Assembly: GCA_963664665.2 (NCBI GenBank)
Contig: CAXXMH010000001.1
Coordinates: forward strand, 110,096-174,095
Source: Bin55 sp963664665
Lineage (GTDB): Bacteria; Pseudomonadota; Gammaproteobacteria; Pseudomonadales; Azotimanducaceae
Length of the DNA stretch: 64,000 nt
Direction of reading: 5' to 3'
The notes beneath the pieces are model-generated. The model had not been told where the DNA came from. It searched no databases and saw nothing but the letters and a program-made list of their open reading frames with translations. This document shows, piece after piece, positions 44,719 to 53,714 of this stretch (position 1 is its first letter; each line of letters opens with the position of its first letter). Both the position numbers and the translations under genes were made by a program.

Positions 44719-45648
44719 CTATTCGCGCGCAATTGCGTTGTTTACCAACAACTCCATGAGATCAGGAAATTCGAGACCGTACCCTCGCGCTGCGTCTGGG
44801 AATAGACTAGTTGGTGTCATACCGGGAATGGTGTTAATTTCGAGCAACCACGGGTGATCGCTCTCGTCGAGTATGAAGTCAGAACGTGACAGGTCTCGGC
44901 AATTGAGCAATGAGTGCGCAGCTATTGCAAGCTGTTTTAACGCATCCGCGGTGGCTGGCGGCATCGGTGGATCGAGGATGTGCCGACTCGCGCCGGTCTT
45001 GTAACGATTCGTGTAGTCATACCACTCACCGTCAGCAAGCACCTGGATTTCGATGATAGGCAATGCAGTCGCAACGCCATTTTGCTCCAATACGGCTACT
45101 GTAATCTCGCGACCGCGTTTGAATGGCTCGATAATCAGTTGATCGTGTGATTCGAGCGCTTCGTTTACCGCCGCGGCCAAGTCTCCCCCTTCTGACAGCA
45201 GCTTCACGCCTAACGCGGAACCCTGGGCACGTGGTTTTAAAGCTACCGCGCTTCCTAACGACTGTTCGATTTTTTCGCAATCGCGTGGCGACCACGACGC
45301 CTTATCGACTAGCCTCATTGGCAACACTGGAATGTCGTGTTCTCGCCAAACACACTTGGCTTGATACTTGTCAATGGCTAACGCTGATGCTGACATGCCG
45401 CTGCCAACAAACGGAAGTCCCATCACTTCAAGAAATCCTTGAATGGATCCATCTTCGCCAGGAACGCCATGAAGTACTGGAAACACGACGTCTGGCTTAA
45501 GGTCAAGCAACTGCGTGTACAGACTCAAATCGAATTCGAGATAGGTCGCCTCATGGCGCGACTTCAATCCTTCAACCACTTGAGTTGCTGATACTCTAGA
45601 TACCGCGGCTTCAGGTGAAGACCCGCCACCGATCACTGCGACTTTCAT
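44719..45648 (-). CDS. ddl: D-alanine--D-alanine ligase
   Basis: ATP-grasp enzyme making D-Ala-D-Ala for MurF. Motifs: VAVIGGGSSPEAAVS at the start, FPVLHGVPGEDGSIQGFLEV, LPFVGSGMSASALAIDK, and the C-terminal LLEINTIPGMTPTSLFP with metal-binding residues. 309 residues; DdlB-like. Its start overlaps the S9 peptidase stop by four bases, an unusual operon partner, and it is away from the ftsQAZ/mur cluster. Confidence 0.95.
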   Translation of the reverse strand: MKVAVIGGGSSPEAAVSRVSATQVVEGLKSRHEATYLEFDLSLYTQLLDLKPDVVFPVLHGVPGEDGSIQGFLEVMGLPFVGSGMSASALAIDKYQAKCVWREHDIPVLPMRLVDKASWSPRDCEKIEQSLGSAVALKPRAQGSALGVKLLSEGGDLAAAVNEALESHDQLIIEPFKRGREITVAVLEQNGVATALPIIEIQVLADGEWYDYTNRYKTGASRHILDPPMPPATADALKQLAIAAHSLLNCRDLSRSDFILDESDHPWLLEINTIPGMTPTSLFPDAARGYGLEFPDLMELLVNNAIARE

Positions 45649-47570
45649 AGGCTTGACATGTTTGCGAATTCAGCATTCGCAAGTGCGGATTCGTCGATGC
45701 CATCCGGCTCAAAGTTGAATACACGCGAGAAGAAGTAATAGTCTCCCTTCAAGCACGTAATTTGCGTCTCGAGCTGCCGGAATCCATGCGGTTCGCCTTT
45801 AAACATGAAGAGAGCGGTAGGAATCCCTTTCTCTTTCAAAGCTTCGAACATCATTCGCGACTGATCGGGTGGTACGACTTTGTCGTCGAGACCTTGCGAG
45901 AAAATGACTGGGCAACTGAGCTTGTCGATGTGGTTTATGGGAGATCTTTGATCCAGTTCGTCGCTAGGTACGAGTTGGTCGATATAACGGGATTCGAATT
46001 TATGTGTGTCCTCGGCTAAAGCCCTTAAGTCGGCAACGCCGTAGTGACTTGCACCAACTTTAAACACATTCGTTGTAGTCAGCGCGCGTAGGACTGTGAA
46101 GCCACCCGCGCTGCCGCCCGATATCGCCACTCGTTGTGGATCAATCAGATCCTGAGCGATCAAGTGTCGTACTCCAGCCGCAAGATCTTGAACGTCTCGA
46201 TTTCCCCATTCACTCAGTAGGCGGTCGCGATATGCTCGTCCATAGCCAGTGCTCCCGCTGTAGTTAACGTCCAGTACTGCCCAACCACGCGACGTGTAGA
46301 ACTGAATGCGTGGATTTAGTGACGATGACGTACTGCTGGTCGGTCCACCATGTGCCTGCACGAGAAGTGGTGGGCGCTCGTTAGAGGTCGCAGAATACGC
46401 GGGATTGTTAGGTGCATAAAAATAGGCGTACACGTCCTCGCCGTTACTGCCTGCGTAAGTAACCAGTTCAGGTCGTGAGATGTGGTCCTTCCCAATCGGC
46501 GGCTCACCAGAGTGCTTTATCGTGCGAGTTTGGTCGGTGAACGTGTCTCTTGCCTGAATAACACTCGCTGCATCGACACTAGACTGCAGGAACGCGAAAC
46601 CGTCACGAAACTTTGCGATGTCTCGGTAACCGGCTGCACCGGATTCAACGGGAGTAGACATACCGCTGAATGAGTCGACGAGAATCAACTCCTTCTGATC
46701 AGGGTTAGCGAGTACGTGTGTATCGCTAAGTGCAGCGTATTGCGTGGATCCAATCTGCCACATCGCGTGTCCGTACTCGCGTTCGTCTGCCGCGATGGGG
46801 TAGGTTCCTTCGGCGCTGAATACATAAAGATCGTAGAAACCGGAACGATCAGAACTAAATACGAGCTTGTCCTCTGTTAACCACTCTGGTTGAAAAATAG
46901 ACTCGGTTTGTCCACCCGCAACAATCGAAGCGTCGTCGATTGTGGGTTGTAGCGTCATGACATACAGTTGAGTGCCATTCCACGGCATGTTCGGGTGATC
47001 CCACGCAAGAAACGCGATCTTTTTATAGGTCGGTGATAGTCGGGCATGTGCATAAAAGTCATGCCCTTGATGAAGGACCGTGATTTCGCCGTTCGAAATA
47101 TCAACCGCGACTAGCTCGTTTTTAGGCTCGCGATCGTCCTTATGCCGTTCTCGGATACAGATCAACCTTTCGCCCGACGCATCAAAGACAGGGTCTGCAA
47201 AGCGCTCGTTGGCGTCCGACGAAGTAATCGGAGTCACGTCGGAGCCACGGTCTAACGCCTGTGCGTAAATATTCTGATCCTCGCCATTTATGAAAAAGAC
47301 GGCGTCCTCCGACACACAGAACGCGACCCCGCCGTATTCGTGTACGCGGCTGAGAACCGAATAGCCACTCGGTGTTAGGTCTCTGGTTGTGTCATCGCAA
47401 TATTGGACAATGACGCGTCGCCCCGCTTCATGTGCACGCGTTTCAACCCAGAAGAGGTCGGAACCACTGCTCCGCAATTGGCTGAAACCAACGGGCGAAT
47501 TGGAGGTGAGTTTTTCGACCGTTAACGGCGATGCCCAAGCGCCGTACGGTGCGGTGATTGCTTCAGTCAT
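45645..47570 (-). CDS. S9 family prolyl oligopeptidase-like peptidase
   Basis: 641 residues: an N-terminal beta-propeller (about 1-370) and a C-terminal alpha/beta hydrolase (about 390-640). The catalytic Ser is in ISGGSAGGFTVLRAL, Asp in FSQGLDDKVVPPDQS and His in FKGEPHGFRQLE; VQAHGGPTSSTS forms the oxyanion side. No signal peptide, so it should be cytoplasmic and cut short peptides, of the dipeptidyl aminopeptidase/acylaminoacyl-peptidase branch. It overlaps genes on both sides by 4 bases. Confidence 0.93.
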   Translation of the reverse strand: MTEAITAPYGAWASPLTVEKLTSNSPVGFSQLRSSGSDLFWVETRAHEAGRRVIVQYCDDTTRDLTPSGYSVLSRVHEYGGVAFCVSEDAVFFINGEDQNIYAQALDRGSDVTPITSSDANERFADPVFDASGERLICIRERHKDDREPKNELVAVDISNGEITVLHQGHDFYAHARLSPTYKKIAFLAWDHPNMPWNGTQLYVMTLQPTIDDASIVAGGQTESIFQPEWLTEDKLVFSSDRSGFYDLYVFSAEGTYPIAADEREYGHAMWQIGSTQYAALSDTHVLANPDQKELILVDSFSGMSTPVESGAAGYRDIAKFRDGFAFLQSSVDAASVIQARDTFTDQTRTIKHSGEPPIGKDHISRPELVTYAGSNGEDVYAYFYAPNNPAYSATSNERPPLLVQAHGGPTSSTSSSLNPRIQFYTSRGWAVLDVNYSGSTGYGRAYRDRLLSEWGNRDVQDLAAGVRHLIAQDLIDPQRVAISGGSAGGFTVLRALTTTNVFKVGASHYGVADLRALAEDTHKFESRYIDQLVPSDELDQRSPINHIDKLSCPVIFSQGLDDKVVPPDQSRMMFEALKEKGIPTALFMFKGEPHGFRQLETQITCLKGDYYFFSRVFNFEPDGIDESALANAEFANMSSL

Positions 47571-48118
47571 CGATCTAACAGAGAAGGGACTCGGTGCAAG
47601 GCTTCACGTTCGTCCAACGCGACCCATCGTTCATGATCTCGCCACCTGCCGTCGATAAACAGAAATTTTGATGAAAATCCTTCCAACACGAAACCACAAC
47701 GTTGCACCAGTTTTCTAGATGGATCGTTGTTGGGTTGAATATTGGCTTCAACGCGATGCAGTCCGAGATTCTTGAATGCAAACTGCAAGACTAGCTTTAG
47801 ACCTTCCGTCATGTAGCCTTTTCCTGTATCGTCCGCTGACGAGTAGTAGCCGATAGTGGTACTTTGAAACGAGCCACGAACGATGCCGTTGAGATTGAAA
47901 ACGCCAACTATTTTGTCGCTATCGTTCAAGCAACAGAGGATACCTTCATGATCGTCACGAAGTGTTCGCCGATAGTAGCTGCGAAACGAGTGGCTGGTCA
48001 ACGGTGTTGTAATCCAAGGTGAGTGCAGACCGACGCTTGCCTGATTCAACGCAAGGAGTTCACGCTTATCTCGAGACTCCACGCGCCGAATGTTTACGCG
48101 TGGCTCTAATTCACCCAC
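47567..48118 (-). CDS. GNAT acetyltransferase, RimJ/RimL-like
   Basis: 183 residues. GNAT fold of the RimJ type: RVESRDKRELLALNQASVGLH, FNLNGIVRGSFQSTTIGYY, the acetyl-CoA loop DDTGKGYMTEGLKLVL, and LHRVEANIQPNNDPSRKLVQ with RCGFVLEG. Similar to ribosomal protein N-acetyltransferases. First gene of the three-gene minus-strand operon with the S9 peptidase and ddl. Its true substrate is unknown. Confidence 0.88.
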   Translation of the reverse strand: MGELEPRVNIRRVESRDKRELLALNQASVGLHSPWITTPLTSHSFRSYYRRTLRDDHEGILCCLNDSDKIVGVFNLNGIVRGSFQSTTIGYYSSADDTGKGYMTEGLKLVLQFAFKNLGLHRVEANIQPNNDPSRKLVQRCGFVLEGFSSKFLFIDGRWRDHERWVALDEREALHRVPSLLDR

Positions 48119-48178
48119 CTAACGAGCGTCCGTTGTTAAGGTCGCTATCACTAGACGTACACAAGAAGAACGATTGAC

Positions 48179-48421
48179 ATGCCTCGACGAGAGTGCGTTC
48201 TATACCTCACCGACGACTGCGCACTATGTGATGAAGCACTGGATATGTTGCTCCAGGCAAATGTACTTCGAGGCATCGTGCTTAAAACTGTCGATGTCGC
48301 TGAAGACGACGATCTTTTTAAGTCGTATGGAGAACACATACCCGTTCTTGAGTACCTTGGCAATTCGTTAACGTGGCCGTTCAGCGTCGAGGAAGCTGTT
48401 GCGCTGTTCTCGGATAAATAA
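48179..48421 (+). CDS. Glutaredoxin-like (DUF836) protein
   Basis: 80-residue thioredoxin-fold protein with a CxxC in YLTDDCALCDEALDML and the conserved cis-proline region HIPVLEYLG. This family is often annotated as glutaredoxin family protein. It is a single gene, divergent from the GNAT operon. Redox role inferred from the fold. Confidence 0.85.
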   Translation: MPRRECVLYLTDDCALCDEALDMLLQANVLRGIVLKTVDVAEDDDLFKSYGEHIPVLEYLGNSLTWPFSVEEAVALFSDK

Positions 48422-48463
48422 CCTTCAAGATATAGGTTCGACTACACCGCAGCTCGGAAATCT

Positions 48464-49240
48464 TTAGTTTCCGTGAAACACCGGTTCACGCTTTTCGACG
48501 AACGCGCGCATCGCTTCGCGTGAGTCATTACTTGCACCAGTACGGGTGTGTCGCTCCGTCTCAAGTTCAATGTACGTTCTTAGCGGCATGTTCTCCGCAT
48601 CTACGAAGTTACGCTTCATTTCGCCGATCGCGAGCGGTGCCATTTTCGAGAAATTAACCGCTAATTCCTTGACCTCGTCACGGAAGGTATCTTCGGGAAA
48701 CGTTTTTAAGACGAGGCCGATTTGCTCTGCTTCGTCGGCAGCGAACTTCTGGCTCGAGAAGAACAATTCACGTGCTTTGGTTGCTCCGACGATCCGAGGC
48801 AATAGCCAGGGACCCGCCATGTCACCTGAGATGGCGACGCCAAGGAACGCTGAATTGAATACTGCGCGTTCGCTCGCGTATCGCAGATCGCAAGCACACG
48901 CCCAGCCAAAACCTGCGCCAGCACACGCGCCATTGACGGCAGCGATCGTAACTTTTGGCATTTCATGCAGAAGCGACGTGATGTGGAAATACTCTTTTCG
49001 ATTCGGTTCCTGCTTCGCACCACTTGTTGATGCCTTTAAGTCGACACCGGGGCAGAATGCACGACCAGCACCAGTGAACAGTAAAACTCGCGTATTTACA
49101 TCGTGAGCAGCGGCGTTCAGGCACTCATATAGCTCGCGCATCATCTGGTTTGTGATCCCATTCATGCTGTCAGGTCGATTCAGCGTAACGATTGCGAGCG
49201 TATCTTCGACTTCGTAAGTGATCGATTCAAACTGAGACAT
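48464..49240 (-). CDS. Crotonase-fold (enoyl-CoA hydratase/isomerase family) protein
   Basis: 258 residues. Crotonase oxyanion-hole segments are present: AFCPGVDLKA and VNGACAGAGFGWA. Aligning with rat enoyl-CoA hydratase, catalytic Glu144 corresponds to Gly112 and Glu164 to Phe132, so ordinary hydration is unlikely. Asp140 in SGDMAGPWLLPR lines up with the catalytic Asp of PaaG-type isomerases (PDAGGTWLLPR), suggesting an isomerase or related reaction. A single gene between the glutaredoxin-like gene and tatD; the substrate is unknown. Confidence 0.88.
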   Translation of the reverse strand: MSQFESITYEVEDTLAIVTLNRPDSMNGITNQMMRELYECLNAAAHDVNTRVLLFTGAGRAFCPGVDLKASTSGAKQEPNRKEYFHITSLLHEMPKVTIAAVNGACAGAGFGWACACDLRYASERAVFNSAFLGVAISGDMAGPWLLPRIVGATKARELFFSSQKFAADEAEQIGLVLKTFPEDTFRDEVKELAVNFSKMAPLAIGEMKRNFVDAENMPLRTYIELETERHTRTGASNDSREAMRAFVEKREPVFHGN

Positions 49241-49277
49241 GTGTACCTACTTCTTGGCGAACAATCTGTAGGAAAAA

Positions 49278-50075
49278 TTATCTATCGCTGGTTACCGCAG
49301 AATTAGGCAGCCCAAAGAACCTGATCGCGTTCGCGGTAGTAATTTGGTCAATGTGCGATTCCGATTGGTTGCGTGACGCTGCAACTTTCTTTCGCACGTA
49401 TTTGAGGTTTGCCGGTTCGTTTCTGCGCGTCGAAGGTTTTGGATTGATGTTCTTCGGCATTAAATAAGGTGAGTCCGTCTCGAGCATTAATCTTTCGTCA
49501 GGAATGCGTTCGATGATGTGTGCTAATTCCGCACCACGTATAGGGTCACAGACCCATCCTGTGATACCAATGTAGCAACCAATCTCTAGATACGCGTCGA
49601 GAAGCTGATCATCGCCCGTGAAGCAATGTACGACGATTTCCGTTTTCGCAGACTGCTGAAGCATCTCAAGAACTTCGCCGTCGGAATCCCGGTCGTGTAC
49701 GAAGACGGGTTTATCCAGGCTCGCAGCGAGTTCTAGCTGTGCTTGAAATACCTTCCGTTGATTTTCCCTCGTCGAAAAGTTGCGGAAGTAGTCGAGCCCA
49801 GTCTCACCGATCGCCGCCGCGCCACGGCTCGCGATTTCGGCGATCGTATCAATCCAATCAACTGCAACGTCGTCGGCATAGTGAGGGTGTACGCCGGCCG
49901 TATACGCGAGGTAGTCCTGGTGATTACGCACGAGTGTTGCGGCATCGTGACTTAAGGATTCATTCGTACCTGTCACGACGATGTGATTTACGCCGTCTTG
50001 GATAGCCCGATTTATGACTTCGCCTAGATCTCCTCGAAACGATTTGTCGGTGAGATTAGCGCCTATATCGATCAA
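49278..50075 (-). CDS. tatD: TatD family metal-dependent hydrolase
   Basis: 265 residues, TIM-barrel deoxyribonuclease of the TatD branch (3'-5' exonuclease reported in E. coli). It begins MIDIGANLTDKSF; metal ligands include HPHYADD, IGETGLDYFRNFS with the bridging Glu, PVFVHDRDSDGE, VHCFTGDD and LETDSPYLMPK. Its start overlaps the transglycosylase stop (ATGA), so it is co-transcribed with it. Confidence 0.94.
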   Translation of the reverse strand: MIDIGANLTDKSFRGDLGEVINRAIQDGVNHIVVTGTNESLSHDAATLVRNHQDYLAYTAGVHPHYADDVAVDWIDTIAEIASRGAAAIGETGLDYFRNFSTRENQRKVFQAQLELAASLDKPVFVHDRDSDGEVLEMLQQSAKTEIVVHCFTGDDQLLDAYLEIGCYIGITGWVCDPIRGAELAHIIERIPDERLMLETDSPYLMPKNINPKPSTRRNEPANLKYVRKKVAASRNQSESHIDQITTANAIRFFGLPNSAVTSDR

Positions 50076-51994
50076 TTTAGTAAGTGAGTTGGTAACTCGA
50101 GCTCGTGAGGACCGAAGAGTTGGACTTGCTCTCCAGCACGCGTCGCATAAACCACAGCGAATGCGAGAACGCCTTTGATGTACTCACGCGTCTCCCGGAA
50201 TGGAATGATCTCGATAAATGACGGAACATCTTGTACCTCATAGTCGCGTAACCATGCGTAAGTTCGGTGCTTGCCCGCGTTATATGACGCCGCGATAAGG
50301 ATGCGATTGTCCGAAAACTCCGACGCGAGTTCTGCAACATGTAACGAACCCAGTTCGACATTTCTTCGCGGATCCAACAACGAATCATTAGAAGGCCGAG
50401 AGATACCGTGGTTTCGGGCAGTCGCACGTGCAGTAGGCAACATCATCTGCATTAGACCTCGTGCGCCCGCCCGCGAGACCGCTCGGTGGTTGAATGCACT
50501 CTCTTGTCTAGATAGTGCTAGCAGGAACGACAATGGGACATCTGCAACGAACGCGCCTTTCTTAAAGTAGCTCAGAAAAGGTGTCGGAAAGCGGACTTCA
50601 AGAAAGTTGAGCATCTCGCCGCGATTCGCTGCAAAGATCGCTTCATTTGACAATCCAAATTCGTAAAACCATTGGATCATGACCATCTTGTCTTCGTCAG
50701 TCAGCGCTTCCTCAAGCTTCCGCCATTCTTGACGACCGTTTGCAGGTTCGTTAACGGCGAAGAACTCCAACACCATGCGCGCGTGCGGATCAGCGGCTAG
50801 TTTCTCTTCACGTTCCGTGTTCTGGTGATAGCGTTGCTCATTCAGACTGACAGGTAAGTCAAGGTCTTGTGCCGCAAGAAATCCGTAGTAAGTTCGCTCT
50901 TTGGCAAGTAACGTTAATGATTCCTTCCAAGTGTCCCGATCGAGTGCGCGATCAGTGATCGCACGCCAATAACGCCATTGATATTTGGCAAGTTCGGCGT
51001 CCGGGAGTTGCTGAATCCAGTAATCCGCCTCGTGCCAAGCACGCTTTGAGATTGCGGTGTGGATAACCCGCTCAAGCGCTCGCGGCGAAATTCCGGTTCG
51101 GTGCGGTAAGCCGATATGTCCTTCTAATCCGAGCCAAAGATAGAGTTCACTTACAGAAGTCGTCGTCTGGATCTCGTCGAACTCTCTCGCTTGACGATGC
51201 TGTTGCCACACAGAGAAAGCTCGTGAAGAATCAGTTCGCGCAAGACTGCTCAGTCCATAGAGGAGCGCATCGTTTCCCCACCGATTGTCAGGGAAGCGAT
51301 TCAGATTGGCAACGATTCGCGGGTCGCGCCGTGCCGCGTACATTAACTCCGCACTCGGTTTAACCTCATCTGACATAAAACGCATGACGTATCGACTGAG
51401 TTGATACTGGCGCGCATCCAGTGCTTTCTTCATACGTTCCCACGCGAGATCCGAAGAAACACCACCATCGCGAATCCATATCTCAAACGCGGGATCGCAG
51501 GACTTGTCCTGACTCTTACCGACATTCCACAGATCAGGAAGGATGGAGTAGGCCGTCGCTTTGTCGCCGGTTCGGATTAGCGCTAATGCGTAACGGCATT
51601 GCGCAACAATGTCGCTCGTAGATTTGTAGTACTCCACGTAGTCTTGCCACCGACCTCGAGCTGCTTGGGTTTTTAGCCACTGAGCCATGAAGCGATCGCC
51701 AAACGTGAAGTGACGCATTTCGTCACGAATTGCTACGGCTTCTGCAGCGTTTGTCCGGCTTAATCGACTTAGAGCGCGCAGGTAGTTGAGGTAAGGGACT
51801 AGAGGGTAGTCGCCAAGTTCGGCAACGTGCTTCTCGAACTGATTTATGTCATTCGCTCGCAGTGCGGATGCAGCGCGTTTGTAGAGTGCTCGATCCTCGT
51901 ACCAACCTGCGTATGTACCTGTGCCGTAGCACGTAACTATTGCTAGCAGCGCTATCGCAAAGGCTCGGCGATTCGAATTGACTCGTTGTCTCAC
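50072..51994 (-). CDS. slt: Soluble lytic murein transglycosylase
   Basis: Periplasmic enzyme that cleaves peptidoglycan glycan strands. The C-terminal SLT/goose-lysozyme domain has the catalytic Glu in LLALSRQESAFNHRAVS, GARGLMQMMLPTARATA and AASYNAGKHRTYAWL. The rest is the long helical superhelix of Slt70. I chose GTG 51994, which follows AGG at good spacing and puts a signal peptide (NRRAFAIALLAIVTCYGTGTYA) near the N terminus, giving 640 residues. ATG 52150 would add 52 Arg- and Ser-rich residues. Confidence 0.92.
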   Translation of the reverse strand: MRQRVNSNRRAFAIALLAIVTCYGTGTYAGWYEDRALYKRAASALRANDINQFEKHVAELGDYPLVPYLNYLRALSRLSRTNAAEAVAIRDEMRHFTFGDRFMAQWLKTQAARGRWQDYVEYYKSTSDIVAQCRYALALIRTGDKATAYSILPDLWNVGKSQDKSCDPAFEIWIRDGGVSSDLAWERMKKALDARQYQLSRYVMRFMSDEVKPSAELMYAARRDPRIVANLNRFPDNRWGNDALLYGLSSLARTDSSRAFSVWQQHRQAREFDEIQTTTSVSELYLWLGLEGHIGLPHRTGISPRALERVIHTAISKRAWHEADYWIQQLPDAELAKYQWRYWRAITDRALDRDTWKESLTLLAKERTYYGFLAAQDLDLPVSLNEQRYHQNTEREEKLAADPHARMVLEFFAVNEPANGRQEWRKLEEALTDEDKMVMIQWFYEFGLSNEAIFAANRGEMLNFLEVRFPTPFLSYFKKGAFVADVPLSFLLALSRQESAFNHRAVSRAGARGLMQMMLPTARATARNHGISRPSNDSLLDPRRNVELGSLHVAELASEFSDNRILIAASYNAGKHRTYAWLRDYEVQDVPSFIEIIPFRETREYIKGVLAFAVVYATRAGEQVQLFGPHELELPTHLLN

Positions 51995-52201
51995 GTCGCC
52001 TATGCGGTGACTAATGGACAACGGGAATTTACACAACGTATTTAGATGAGGCGATAACACTCGGCGAGAGTATCGGTGGCAAGAACGTAAAAAGCGATAC
52101 ATCCGTGTACTCAGTCTTGCAGAACTTGTATGCGTCAAATCCGTCGACACATATTCGCCGATTTTAGTCCTCTGAGCGTCAATCCTGTTCTTGACTTGTG
52201 A

Positions 52202-52228
52202 TGACGTCGGGGGTTCGGAGAGACGTCA
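52202..52228. other. Inverted repeat between uspA and slt
   Basis: TGACGTC (52202-52208) and GACGTCA (52222-52228) form a perfect 7-base dyad with a 13-base gap. It lies downstream of uspA and upstream of slt, both on the minus strand. There is no T run for a terminator, so an operator or hairpin of unknown use is equally possible. Confidence 0.35.
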
Positions 52229-52297
52229 CGACCCACGTCGTACGACCGCTGCGCGAGTCGCGACAATTCGAAGTGAGAACAGACAGGCTAGTAGGTG

Positions 52298-52756
52298 CTA
52301 GGACTCGGCGTGCGCATTCGCTTGTGTGCCTACTCTTACTGCAATGATGTCGCACGGCGAGCCATGTAAGACGCCATTCGCAGTTGAACCGAAGAGCAGC
52401 GCTAATCCGTGACGGCCATGCGATCCGACAACGATGAGATCGACATCATTCTCCATCGCGAATCGATGAATCTCGCGCTCCGGTCTACCATAGACCAAGT
52501 GTTGATGGTCGAACGGAATCCCGTACTCCTGGGCAAACGCTGCAATGTAAGCCTCGGTTTGGTCAGTGATGGAATCCTGGACCGCCGAGACATCCATGGG
52601 TATGTCACCGCCGTACGAGAGGGTGATCGGTTCGATCACATGGATCAGATGCAAATCTGCTCTACTCAACTGAGCGACTTCCTTGGCACGATCAGCGACG
52701 AGCTTGCAGTCGTCTGTAAGGTCAACTGCGACGAGTACGCGGGAATATAGGCTCAT
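52298..52756 (-). CDS. Universal stress protein, UspA family
   Basis: 152 residues, single Usp domain, cytoplasmic. Starts with the family pattern YSRVLVAVDLTDDC; the ATP-binding loop GSHGRHGLALLFGSTANGVL fits G-2x-G-9x-G(S/T), so it probably binds ATP. Expressed alone. Cellular role not predictable. Confidence 0.92.
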   Translation of the reverse strand: MSLYSRVLVAVDLTDDCKLVADRAKEVAQLSRADLHLIHVIEPITLSYGGDIPMDVSAVQDSITDQTEAYIAAFAQEYGIPFDHQHLVYGRPEREIHRFAMENDVDLIVVGSHGRHGLALLFGSTANGVLHGSPCDIIAVRVGTQANAHAES

Positions 52757-52971
52757 GACGTCGAACTATTCACTCGTTAGCATTATTGTAAATTGCCAGA
52801 GATTGCAGTGACATAGATTGATTCGACGTTCGAATTGGCACGCCACTGCAGAGTCGTTTCGGACGAAACCAAGTTGCTCCTTAACTTGCAAGGGCTTCGC
52901 ATAAAAGGCTCGCGATCGATGCGACCGGTACGCGTTCGAAATCGCTTACTCAACGTTCGCTTCATGATGAT

Positions 52972-53613
52972 GTGCGCAACAAGAATTTAGAATCGGTGTC
53001 GTATGGGTACCGTCTGCCCGCCCGAGGTGACTCTAAATTGGATTGGTTGATAATCGCATTGGTGCTACTGGTGGGGTTCGGCGGCGTGGCGTATGTCATG
53101 CCATCGAAATTCCAGCGTCGCTTGAGTCAACTGCGACTGGAAGCGCGCAAGCAGGGGATATTCACTTCATCCAGGACGATTCCGGACCTTGACGCGGACC
53201 CTGAAGATCGGGTTACCTCAGGCGGCAAGGTTCGTCAGCGCGAGAATCTATGTGTCGTATACGACCTAACCTACCCCAGCTCAACTTCCAATCCGCCAAC
53301 GTGGCATCTTGTGCGTTATAAAAAATCACAAGTGCCGATCCCTGGTTGGTTACTGCGCGATAACAATCTGGTAGGTGTACAGCTCTCGGATGCGAGTTAT
53401 TGGGCGACGGTCGCCGAATACATCGCGGACATGCCTAAATACTGCCGAAGCGTTATTAGTCATAGCAGTGGAGTTAGTTGGATTGGGACGGAATCTAAGG
53501 ACGCCGTAATTGAGGACAGATTTCTATCTGAGCTCACTTCGTCGCTCGAATCCCTAAGGGATTTGAACCTCTCCATCAACGCAGCCAGTGAGAACAATGA
53601 GGACACGGAATAG
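52972..53613 (+). CDS. Hypothetical single-span membrane protein
   Basis: 213 residues from GTG 52972. One membrane segment at about 24-43 (LDWLIIALVLLVGFGGVAYV), followed by a basic QRRLSQLRLEARKQG segment and a soluble, probably cytoplasmic domain with GKVRQRENLCVVYDLTYPSS and PPTWHLVRYKKSQVPIPGWL. No family recognised. It is 101 bases upstream of topA on the same strand, so it may be co-transcribed with it, but topA probably has its own promoter (a TTGACA stands at 53680). Confidence 0.7.
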   Translation: MRNKNLESVSYGYRLPARGDSKLDWLIIALVLLVGFGGVAYVMPSKFQRRLSQLRLEARKQGIFTSSRTIPDLDADPEDRVTSGGKVRQRENLCVVYDLTYPSSTSNPPTWHLVRYKKSQVPIPGWLLRDNNLVGVQLSDASYWATVAEYIADMPKYCRSVISHSSGVSWIGTESKDAVIEDRFLSELTSSLESLRDLNLSINAASENNEDTE

Positions 53614-53714
53614 TGTCACATTTCCATATTCGTTCTAAAATCGCGCGTGTTGTTTCCAATTAATAGCGTGACTCACCAATTGACAAAGTACAGCGAGTGT
53701 AGTTTTTAGATAGG

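Noticed and set aside
48455..48473. CGGAAA/TTTCCG hairpin as a terminator after the glutaredoxin-like gene
   Set aside because: The stem is short, has no T run and overlaps the stop codon of the convergent crotonase gene.
48546..49106. Open antisense frame of about 186 codons within the crotonase gene
   Set aside because: Shadow of the real gene; no ribosome site or family resemblance.
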